From the NCBI GenBank assembly GCA_949840805.1, contig CATKXR010000045.1:1-41121 (forward strand): a stretch of DNA of 41,121 nt. The letters are read 5' to 3'. This document shows positions 1 through 6,508 of the stretch, in pieces. The stretch is from an uncultured Lachnospiraceae bacterium (GTDB taxonomy: Bacteria; Bacillota; Clostridia; Lachnospirales; Lachnospiraceae). The stretch's first letter is position 1. Every line of letters starts with the position of its first letter. The translations under genes and the position numbers were made by a program. The notes under the pieces were generated by a model that searched no databases, was not told the DNA's origin, and saw nothing but the letters and a program-made list of their open reading frames with translations.

Positions 1-7
1 GACCCTC

Positions 8-64
8 TTTTCACGTCGGCACTTAGGCTGTGTCTTTTACAGCCTTAGTACCGCTACGTGAAAA
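8..64. repeat. Long imperfect palindrome / hairpin
   Basis: Arms TTTTCACGT (8-16) and ACGTGAAAA (56-64) enclose a second perfect stem, AGGCTGT (25-31) with ACAGCCT (39-45), around a 7-base loop. The region between the two stems pairs with a few mismatches. No clean T-tract follows, so it is not a standard terminator on the plus strand. It could be the end of a mobile or repeated element, a processing site, or a transcript end belonging to an upstream gene. Confidence 0.5.
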
Positions 65-170
65 ACGGAGTGAGAACGTGTCTGAAAACGTTCTGTCCTT
101 CTTCTCCTGCGGACCCTTTGGAAAAATCTTTAATATAACAATATTGGCTCATGGATAATGCTGCACGATA

Positions 171-278
171 ATGCATATTTTTTTGGAGCTGCCCGGCAAT
201 CATTTTCAGATGAAAGAATATTTCCGGACAGCTCTTTACTACAGAAAGGCAGAAAAGGAAAATGGACAGGGAGGATAA
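171..278 (+). CDS. Possible small ORF or remnant of an upstream gene end
   Basis: A 35-codon frame overlaps the first 17 bases of the AAA+ ATPase gene. Its translation ends in a helix-like stretch (KEYFRTALYYRKAEKENGQ) that reads like the C-terminus of a protein. In-frame stops lie just upstream (156-158) and no ribosome binding site is convincing. The overlap with the next gene would suit a compact operon whose preceding gene has been truncated. I do not recognise the sequence, and it may not be translated. Confidence 0.2.
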   Translation: MHIFLELPGNHFQMKEYFRTALYYRKAEKENGQGG

Positions 279-2313
279 AAAGTTTTGGGAAAAATGCATG
301 GAATGGGGCGTCTGCCGGATTGCCGCTTATCTCGATTATATGGAAACAGGGCAGGGCGGGGGTTGGAACCCGAAAAATGAATTTGGGGAAAGCATCTTAA
401 GCCTGGAGATCCATGAGTTTTTCCAGAATGGGAGGGGAAGGCAGTCCATTGCGATGGCTGATATCAGCGAAGGGACGGGGACTGGCAGGCTTAAGAAGCT
501 TCTGGAACTGGATGATTTCGAATGTTTCTGCGTAATCCTGGCTATGCTTGGCGAACTGGATTACCATTTTGAAAAATTGTTCATTTATCTGAATAATGAC
601 TGGAATCAGAGATTGTTAAGCATCGAGTGGGCCATCCGTCTGTATACCATGGAATTAGAGCCGGACATCTCTTATTTGTCCTGCTTTCTGGCAGGAGGGA
701 AGCTGGAACAGAGGGTATTTCATATCCGCGCGGAGAATGCTGGTTCCGGCCTTCGAAGGGGACTGAAGCTGAGGGAGCCGGTGCTGGAATTTCTGCTGCG
801 TTCCGGCAGATTTGGGTACAAGCCATATTTAAGATGGAATCTTGGGATAAAAGAGGCTTTGCCTGTATGGCCGGAGGAAGAGATATGCCGGTATCTGGAG
901 TCAGCGGCCCAGGGGAGGCCGGGACAAAGTTTTGGGGTCATTTTTCATCTGTGGGGGAGCGGGAGAAAGGAACTGCTTTTGTATCCGGCCTGGTATGCGG
1001 CGGAAAAGGAAAGGCCTTTGGGGATCTTGGACTATGGGAGGATGGAGCAGGAGCTGGAGCCGGAACAGATTGCCATGGTGCCGGAAGAAATATTTTTGGC
1101 GGAAGGTGTTTTGTGCATCCGGAACGTGGAATACCTGCAGGGAGAGGAAAAAAGCATCCGGAAGTTTTCTTTGTTCCTGCAGGCGGCCGCAGAGCAGAAC
1201 AGGATTGTTTTTATCATAACCACAATGGAAAAAAGGGTGTGGGATATTCCCTGGGACGCAGATTATATACCCATGGAAATTCAGCCGTCAAAAGGGCGAC
1301 GCAGGCGGGAGCTGTGGAAGGCTTTGGCAAACGGCTGCCCGGTGCCGGAAGAAGTCCTGGAACAGGCAGGAAGCCAATTTGATTTCGGGATACAGGAGAT
1401 TGGGCAAAGCCTCAGGGAAGCAGGACGGCTTGCTTTTTCCAGGGGGGAGGAGACCATCTCGGCGGAAGTCCTAAGCCTTGCATGCAGGAGACAGTCGGAG
1501 CATAACCTGAAGGAATGGGCCGTGCTGATGAAAAAATGTTTCACCTGGGAGGATTTGGTTCTTCCGGAAGATCAGAAGGAGATGCTTCGGGAAGCGGCGA
1601 ACCAGATCCGATATCGGCGGCAGGTATATGAAGAGTGGGGGTTTGCCCAGATTCGTCCCTATGGCATCGGGCTGAACCTTCTCCTTACCGGGCCGCCGGG
1701 GACAGGAAAGACCATGGCTGCCCAGGTTTTGGCTGCAGAGCTGGGGATGGAGCTTTATAAGATTCAGCTTCCTGCGGTGGTAAGCAAGTACATAGGCGAA
1801 ACAGAACGGAATATGAAACGGATTTTCGAGGAAGGGAGAAAAAGCCAGGCAATCTTATTTTTTGATGAGGCAGACGTGCTGTTTGGCAGACGGACGGAAG
1901 TAAAGGACAGCCATGACAAGTACAGCAACATGGAAGCGGCTTACATGCTGCAGAATATGGAGGAATATACGGGAGTGGTGGTCTTGGCGACGAATTTCCC
2001 CCAGAATATTGACGAGGCCTTTAAACGCCGGATTACCATGACCGTTAAATTTTATATGCCGGACGGCAGGCATCGCCTGCTTCTTTGGCAGAAGAGCGTT
2101 CCCAAACAGCTTCCAGTAAGCCCGGATGTGGATTTTGAGCGGCTGGCCGGGGAATTTGAACTCAGCGGCAGCAATATTAAGAACATTATGATAAATGCCG
2201 CCTTTCTTGCGGCCTCAGTTCAGCAGCCGGTGGGAAGGGAACATATCCAAAAGGCTTTAAAGAGGGAGCTTGCAAAGAGCGGGAAACACTTTTCGGAGGA
2301 ATGGGAGGTTTAG
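262..2313 (+). CDS. AAA+ ATPase of the eCIS-associated (Afp15-like) type
   Basis: This is a 683-residue cytoplasmic ATPase. The C-terminal AAA+ module has Walker A GPPGTGKT (K483), Walker B LFFDEAD (D535, E536), a sensor-1 region VVVLATNFPQN and an arginine-rich segment FKRRITM. The N-terminal half carries the pattern LDDFECFCVILAMLGELD then EKLFIYLNND, closely matching the conserved N-terminal region I associate with ATPases of extracellular contractile injection systems (Afp15/Pvc15-like, 'LDxFExxxLLLxLxxELDxxYExLxxYLxDD'). A middle segment resembles a degenerate second ATPase domain. In such systems the ATPase is thought to aid particle assembly or remodelling. No sheath, tube, baseplate or spike gene lies downstream, so any cluster must be upstream of the window. 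The SD is weak (AGG a few bases before ATG). The AAA+ call is firm; the eCIS assignment rests on motif memory. Confidence 0.85.
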   Translation: MDREDKKFWEKCMEWGVCRIAAYLDYMETGQGGGWNPKNEFGESILSLEIHEFFQNGRGRQSIAMADISEGTGTGRLKKLLELDDFECFCVILAMLGELDYHFEKLFIYLNNDWNQRLLSIEWAIRLYTMELEPDISYLSCFLAGGKLEQRVFHIRAENAGSGLRRGLKLREPVLEFLLRSGRFGYKPYLRWNLGIKEALPVWPEEEICRYLESAAQGRPGQSFGVIFHLWGSGRKELLLYPAWYAAEKERPLGILDYGRMEQELEPEQIAMVPEEIFLAEGVLCIRNVEYLQGEEKSIRKFSLFLQAAAEQNRIVFIITTMEKRVWDIPWDADYIPMEIQPSKGRRRRELWKALANGCPVPEEVLEQAGSQFDFGIQEIGQSLREAGRLAFSRGEETISAEVLSLACRRQSEHNLKEWAVLMKKCFTWEDLVLPEDQKEMLREAANQIRYRRQVYEEWGFAQIRPYGIGLNLLLTGPPGTGKTMAAQVLAAELGMELYKIQLPAVVSKYIGETERNMKRIFEEGRKSQAILFFDEADVLFGRRTEVKDSHDKYSNMEAAYMLQNMEEYTGVVVLATNFPQNIDEAFKRRITMTVKFYMPDGRHRLLLWQKSVPKQLPVSPDVDFERLAGEFELSGSNIKNIMINAAFLAASVQQPVGREHIQKALKRELAKSGKHFSEEWEV

Positions 2314-2351
2314 GAGCAGTTTATGGGGAGAAAGTAACAATATATCATTGA

Positions 2352-2553
2352 GGAGGAATAGAAAATACAAAAGATAAATTCAAAAGACGTCTGAATGAGT
2401 TGTTCGGCAGGAGAAATATTATTGCACATCAGTCGGACAGAGCCCATAAGGATGCACAAGTTAATATTATTACAAAAGAGATTGTTCAAAATTTTAATAT
2501 GTGATATTGAAAAAATAGTGAGGTCAATAGATACAGAAGCAAGAAATAAATAA
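2352..2553 (+). pseudogene. C-terminal remnant of a HEPN-domain protein, frameshifted
   Basis: After a stop at 2349 the frame reads KRRLNELFGRRNIIAHQSDR and continues to NITKEIVQNF-like sequence before terminating at 2502. Omitting one A at 2496-2497 restores a continuation, ICDIEKIVRSIDTEARNK, ending at 2551-2553. RNIIAH fits the R-x4-H catalytic motif of HEPN RNases, and the surrounding sequence resembles RiboL-PSP-HEPN-type domains. There is no start codon, SD or N-terminal region, so this is a gene tail that was cut off and then lost frame. The DNA is much more AT-rich than the ATPase gene before it, consistent with a foreign origin. A sequencing error could explain the frameshift but not the missing 5' part. 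Confidence 0.6.
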
Positions 2554-2812
2554 TACTATATATTGATGCATAATGAACGAGCCACGCATATAACGGATAC
2601 GCAAAAGGAGGCAATTAATATAGAAAGAAACATTGCAATGAATCAGCAGTCTGAAATGCGTGTTCGAGATAGGAATAGAAAATGGCGTAAATGTAACAGT
2701 TATGGTAATGATTCATTTCCGCCTAAGGATAAAAATTATTAATATAGCGAAGCTGGCAACATTTTGGCAACAAAGAACACGCCGAGTAAGAAAAATGCCG
2801 AAAAAAGACGTG
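2554..2812. other. AT-rich stretch without a convincing gene
   Basis: Short open frames here (for example one ending RKWRKCNSYGNDSFPPKDKN at about 2740) lack ribosome binding sites and recognisable domains. The composition matches the HEPN remnant just upstream, so this is probably more decayed accessory DNA. Confidence 0.4.
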
Positions 2813-2843
2813 TTGTCGAAATATGGAAGATATATGCTATGAT
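2813..2843 (+). promoter_or_regulatory. Candidate promoter of the type I toxin
   Basis: An extended -10 element, TGC-TATGAT (2835-2843), is preceded by TTGTCG (2813-2818) at 19 bp. Transcription would begin about 65 nt before the toxin start. A small hairpin (GTAAGCC 2874-2880, GGCTTAC 2887-2893) sits in the leader just before the SD; its loop is pyrimidine-rich and may contact the SD. Confidence 0.45.
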
Positions 2844-2914
2844 GGATATGAGAAACAACCGTGTTACAAGGTGGTAAGCCCTTCCTGGCTTACAAAAGAA
2901 GGGAGGTGGTGTGG

Positions 2915-3007
2915 ATGGAGATGTTTACTTTTCAGGACATGATCTTGTTTGCGACATTTTTAATTGCACCGCTTGCCTACATAGATAGGGATAACAAGCC
3001 AAAATAA
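2915..3007 (+). CDS. Holin-like type I toxin peptide (TxpA/BsrG-like)
   Basis: A 30-residue peptide: an N-terminal MEMFTFQD, one hydrophobic membrane segment (ILFATFLIAPLAYI), then a charged tail, DRDNKPK. This layout, including the closing D-x-x-N-K-P-K, is typical of clostridial and bacilli 'putative holin-like toxins' of type I toxin-antitoxin systems, which depolarise the membrane unless an antisense RNA blocks the mRNA. A strong SD (GGGAGG, 2901-2906) precedes the ATG by 8 bases; an in-frame GTG at 2909 is a less likely start. A 12-bp hairpin begins at the stop codon. No protein antitoxin is nearby, which fits a type I system. Toxicity itself is inferred. Confidence 0.75.
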   Translation: MEMFTFQDMILFATFLIAPLAYIDRDNKPK

Positions 3008-3046
3008 ATAAGCCTACCTTGTACTTGGCAGTCGGGTAGGCTTATT
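3007..3046. terminator. Hairpin terminator of the type I toxin mRNA
   Basis: AATAAGCCTACC (3007-3018) pairs perfectly with GGTAGGCTTATT (3035-3046) around a 16-base loop. In this toxin family such a hairpin ends the toxin mRNA and lies inside the region complementary to the convergent antisense RNA. Confidence 0.65.
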
Positions 3047-3444
3047 GTCTGTCTCGGAGGCTAAGCACTTTGTGGGCGGTTGACTGCTTTCTTCGATGCA
3101 AGATACATCCGGATTTTAGCTTCGTCCCCGCCCTCACCCCCTGGAAACCATCTCTGTGCTCTGATCGCATTGACCCACGAGGGCAACCAAAAGTAAACAA
3201 AACTGAAACAAATCAGTATATGTAAGTACCCGGAAAAACGCGCTCCTGCTCCGTGAAAAATGCAGCGGACGCTGAATATTTTGGAAAAGCAGAGAAAGTA
3301 AAAATAATAATAAAAAACCCTTATTCTTTTTCAGAAGCCGACGATATATAAAACTGTAAAGAGTAAAGCCTGTAAGACATGTCAAAGAGATATTTTTAGA
3401 CAGATACTTTACGATTTCTTCTGTGCAGGGCCCGTATGGAAGAA
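3047..3444. other. Intergenic region: probable antisense RNA tail region and upstream flagellin region
   Basis: No gene is supported. The first ~100 bases after the toxin hairpin would be where the convergent antisense RNA starts; no clear minus-strand promoter could be identified. A GCCGACGAT element (3338-3346) resembles a sigma-D (sigma-28) -10 box for flagellin, but the nearest TAAA lies 22 bases upstream instead of about 15, so the promoter call stays weak. Confidence 0.35.
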
Positions 3445-3493
3445 GATCCGGGGACAGGGAGGTTCCTGGAGGATCCGTTCAAGGAATAGGAGG
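3445..3493 (+). promoter_or_regulatory. Flagellin leader hairpin with CsrA-like site and SD
   Basis: GATCC (3445-3449) and GGATC (3471-3475) flank GGACAGGGAGGT (3452-3463), which matches 10 of 12 positions of the CsrA SELEX consensus RUACARGGAUGU. A second GGA-rich site overlaps the Shine-Dalgarno AGGAGG (3488-3493), 8 bases before the flagellin ATG. This two-site layout, one upstream site plus one at the SD, is how CsrA represses hag translation in Bacillus subtilis, relieved by FliW. CsrA and FliW genes are not in the window. Confidence 0.5.
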
Positions 3494-3501
3494 ATTGTTT
3501 T

Positions 3502-4563
3502 ATGATTATTCAACATAATATAGCTGCGATTAACTCTTACAGAAACTTAGGCATTAACCAGAGTGGATTGAACAAGAACTTAGAGAAGCTGTCATCCGGT
3601 TATAAGATCAACCGTGCAGGTGATGACGCGGCTGGTCTGGCGATTTCTGAGAGCATGAGATCCCAGATTAACGGTTTGAACCAGGCAGCAAAGAACGCAC
3701 AGGATGCTATCGGACTTATCCAGACAGCAGAAGGTGCTCTGACCGAGGTTCACTCCATGTTACAGCGTCTTACCACACTGGCTTCCCAGTCTGCAAACGG
3801 TACTTACAATACTGTTGCAAGAGGCAACCTGCAGAGCGAGGTTGACGAGCTGCTGAAGGAAATCGACCGTATCGCTAACAACACAGACTTCAATGGTATC
3901 AAGCCGCTGGCTGCTAGCAATGGTGCTGGAAAGATGACCTTCCAGATCGGCCCCAGCTCCGCTGAGACGATTACCGTAAACAGCCAGGCTATGACTGCTT
4001 CTGGTATTCAGGCCGCGATTTTCCAGGCTGCTGCAGATCAGAAACAGACAGCATACACAGTTGGTAATAATAAAGACGCTATAACATTAGACACTACTCC
4101 GAATGCTTATATTACGGCTACAGGTACAGTTGGTAGTGCAATGACTGACATTGTAGATGCAGTAAATAAGAGTGGTGATGCATATGACACGAAGTTGAAG
4201 ACCCCTGCTGATGTTGAACTTCAGAAAGCGACTGTTGCATCTGCTTTGCTGCCGAGCATGAACATTTCCGGCACCAGCACTGTTGTTGCTAATGCTGCTA
4301 TCGATACCATCAACGCTGCTATCAATGCTGTTTCCAGCTACCGTGCTAAACTCGGTGCTGCTCAGAACAGACTTGAGCATACGGTTAACAACCTGAAAGT
4401 TACTTCTGAGAACATCACCTCTGCTGAGAGCCGTATTCGTGATACTGATATGGCTGATGAGATTACGGCATTCACGAAGAACAACATTCTTCTGCAGGCT
4501 TCCCAGTCCATGCTGGCACAGTCTAACTCCGTACCGCAGAGCATCCTGAGCTTGCTGCAGTAA
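3502..4563 (+). CDS. hag: Flagellin
   Basis: A 353-residue filament protein. The N-terminal D0/D1 region (MIIQHNIAAINSYRNLGIN, then LEKLSSGYKINRAGDDAAGLAISE) and the C-terminal D1/D0 region (RIRDTDMADE, ILLQASQSMLAQSN, ending QSILSLLQ) are strongly conserved and form the coiled filament core. The middle (about residues 165-250) is short, surface-exposed and variable. From about 4060 to 4210 its DNA becomes AT-richer and uses different codons from the flanks, suggesting an exchanged central domain. The protein is exported unfolded by the flagellar type III apparatus. AGGAGG sits 8 bases before the ATG. It is a single-gene unit, ended by a strong terminator, and two glycosyltransferases follow further downstream. 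Confidence 0.97.
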   Translation: MIIQHNIAAINSYRNLGINQSGLNKNLEKLSSGYKINRAGDDAAGLAISESMRSQINGLNQAAKNAQDAIGLIQTAEGALTEVHSMLQRLTTLASQSANGTYNTVARGNLQSEVDELLKEIDRIANNTDFNGIKPLAASNGAGKMTFQIGPSSAETITVNSQAMTASGIQAAIFQAAADQKQTAYTVGNNKDAITLDTTPNAYITATGTVGSAMTDIVDAVNKSGDAYDTKLKTPADVELQKATVASALLPSMNISGTSTVVANAAIDTINAAINAVSSYRAKLGAAQNRLEHTVNNLKVTSENITSAESRIRDTDMADEITAFTKNNILLQASQSMLAQSNSVPQSILSLLQ

Positions 4564-4684
4564 TTACCGGTTAGGTGACGTAATGCCTGTTTTGGCGTAA
4601 GCCAGAGTGAGCGTAGAAGTATTAGGGCAGGGTGTTTTGGCAGGATAAGATGACCTCTTATATTGCCGGATGCCCACATAAAAT

Positions 4685-4723
4685 AAAAGCCATTTTCAGC
4701 AGGAATGCTGAAGATGGCTTTTT
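4685..4723 (+). terminator. Rho-independent terminator of flagellin
   Basis: A 17-bp stem, AAAAGCCATTTTCAGCA with TGCTGAAGATGGCTTTT (one G-U pair), closes on a GGAA tetraloop and runs into T residues. Confidence 0.9.
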
Positions 4724-4726
4724 CGG

Positions 4727-4755
4727 TTGAATTCCTTCTGTTTTGATAGTATACT
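4727..4755 (+). promoter_or_regulatory. Sigma-A promoter for the AAA-ATPase_like gene
   Basis: TTGAAT (4727-4732) and TATACT (4750-4755) are separated by 17 bp. The promoter lies directly behind the flagellin terminator, so the next gene is transcribed independently. It also overlaps an in-frame ATG at 4743, which argues for the later translation start at 4818. Confidence 0.7.
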
Positions 4756-4817
4756 ATACTTGCGGATATACTTATCTGTCAGTTGATTCGGTGTATTTTA
4801 TGGAAGGGAGTTTTCCT

Positions 4818-6413
4818 ATGGGACGATTTGTAAATCCGGATAACCACGCATTTCAGGTGGCGTTGAATTCGGAAATATATATAGACAAAACAGAGCTGTT
4901 ATCTTATACAAACAAGGTTTTGGATACGAATAACGCCTGTATTTGCAACAGCCGTCCCCGGCGTTTCGGCAAGTCCATTACAGCAGACATGCTGACGGCA
5001 TATTATAGTAAAGGCTGTGATTCCCGCCACATATTTGATGGAAAAGAAATAAGTAAGGATGAGACCTTTCAAAAGCATTTGAACCGATATAATGTGATTC
5101 ATTTTGATGTGCAGTGGTGCCGTGCCAGCGCAGGATCGGCAGAGGCTACGGTATCCTATATGGAAGAAAATATCATCCGTGAACTAAAAGACCTTTATCC
5201 AGATCTTGTCCCGGAGAAAATATATTCTTTAGCCGACATATTAGGGATTATTAACAATGCGTTCAATCAAAAATTTATTATCATTATTGACGAATGGGAT
5301 ATTCTGATTCGGGAGGACAGGGAAAAGACTGCGGTGCAGGAGGAATATATCAACTTTTTGCGGGGGCTGTTGAAAGGATCACAGCCAACGAGATTTCTCC
5401 ATCTTGCTTTTTTGACAGGGATTTTGCCGATTAAGAAATGGAAGACAGAGTCTGCGCTGAATAATTTTGATGAATTTACTATGCTTGACCCAAGTGTCCT
5501 GGCGCCTTATATGGGCTTTACAGAGGAGGAAGTGAAGGGGTTATGCCAGCGATATAACCAGAATTTTGAAACTGTAAAATACTGGTATGACGGATATCTG
5601 CTTTCCGGGTGTCATGTGTACAATCCAAAAGCAGTGGTAAACCTGATGATGCGGGGAGAATTTCAAAGTTATTGGTCCCAGACAGGAACTTATGAATCGA
5701 TCCTGCCATTGATCAATATGGATTTTGACGGTTTAAAAAAAGCAATTTTCGCTATGTTGTCTGGTGATGCCGTAAAAGTGAAAACGACATCCTACCAAAA
5801 TGATATGATAACTTTTAAGAGTAAGGATGATATTTTGACGGCTTTGGTTCATCTTGGATACCTTGCTTTTGACCGGGCTAAACAGACCGTATTCATTCCA
5901 AATGAAGAGATTCGAAGTGAGTTTGTGGAAGCTGTGGAAGAAAATGATTGGAATGAGCTAAATGATTTGCAGATGAAATCTGAAGAGCTGCTTGATGCAA
6001 CTTTGGATATGGATGGGAAAAAGGTGGCTGAAATAATAGAAGAAATCCATATGGATTATTCCTCTGCGATTCAATATAATGATGAGAATTCTTTAAGCAG
6101 TGTTTTGAGTATTGCTTATCTTGCCTCCATGAAGTATTATTATAAGCCCGTTAGGGAATTGCCAACCGGACGAGGTTTTGCTGATTTGGTATTTCTGCCG
6201 CGAAAGGAATATTCGGATATTCCGGCTTTCATAGTGGAATTGAAATGGAATAAATCAGCGAATGCCGCTATAAGGCAGATTAAGGACAGGCAATATACAA
6301 AAGTATTAGAGCATTATACGGGTGAGGTTCTTCTTGTAGGAATTGCGTATGACAAGAAGAAAACCAGACATACATGTGTTATTGAAAAATACACCTTGTC
6401 GTGCAGAACCTGA
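4818..6413 (+). CDS. AAA-ATPase_like / PD-(D/E)XK nuclease family protein
   Basis: 531 residues with the layout of the PF09820 (AAA-ATPase_like) plus PF08011 (PD-(D/E)XK nuclease) family. The N-terminus has the family hallmark FVNPDN, IYIDKTELL and the P-loop-like CNSRPRRFGKS; a Walker B-like FIIIIDEWD follows, then FLTGILPIKK. The C-terminal nuclease-like part reads GRGFADLVFLPR, then FIVELKWNKS, giving the D...E-x-K signature, and ends with QIKDRQY. The family is abundant and often multicopy in gut Firmicutes and Bacteroidetes; its role is not established, with defence or DNA processing often suspected. The start was chosen because GGAAGGGAG lies 7 bases upstream, whereas a longer frame would begin inside the promoter. 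It has its own promoter and appears to be an insertion between flagellin and the glycosyltransferases. Confidence 0.85.
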   Translation: MGRFVNPDNHAFQVALNSEIYIDKTELLSYTNKVLDTNNACICNSRPRRFGKSITADMLTAYYSKGCDSRHIFDGKEISKDETFQKHLNRYNVIHFDVQWCRASAGSAEATVSYMEENIIRELKDLYPDLVPEKIYSLADILGIINNAFNQKFIIIIDEWDILIREDREKTAVQEEYINFLRGLLKGSQPTRFLHLAFLTGILPIKKWKTESALNNFDEFTMLDPSVLAPYMGFTEEEVKGLCQRYNQNFETVKYWYDGYLLSGCHVYNPKAVVNLMMRGEFQSYWSQTGTYESILPLINMDFDGLKKAIFAMLSGDAVKVKTTSYQNDMITFKSKDDILTALVHLGYLAFDRAKQTVFIPNEEIRSEFVEAVEENDWNELNDLQMKSEELLDATLDMDGKKVAEIIEEIHMDYSSAIQYNDENSLSSVLSIAYLASMKYYYKPVRELPTGRGFADLVFLPRKEYSDIPAFIVELKWNKSANAAIRQIKDRQYTKVLEHYTGEVLLVGIAYDKKKTRHTCVIEKYTLSCRT

Positions 6414-6508
6414 AACACAGCATGACCTAAAATCGTAACGATGAAAACGGAGAACAGTTACAAAAAATTCGTAATAGAGAAGAAAAATCGGCAGAGCGGA
6501 GGAAAATC

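Noticed and set aside
158..400. 80-codon frame overlapping the ATPase start
   Set aside because: No SD or domain, and it is overlapped by the better-supported ATPase frame.
627..1382. Plus-strand frame inside the AAA+ ATPase gene
   Set aside because: Out-of-frame Gly/Arg-rich translation without recognisable domains; the AAA+ frame has clear Walker motifs.
2660..2842. 60-codon plus-strand frame before the type I toxin
   Set aside because: No SD, no recognisable domain, and its end overlaps the toxin promoter.
3312..3346. Sigma-D promoter for flagellin
   Set aside because: The GCCGACGAT -10 is good, but TAAA is 22 bases away; not strong enough to list as a promoter.
4743..4817. 25-residue N-terminal extension of the AAA-ATPase_like protein
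   Set aside because: The ATG at 4743 overlaps a strong promoter, and the ATG at 4818 has a good SD and begins with the family's conserved N-terminus.
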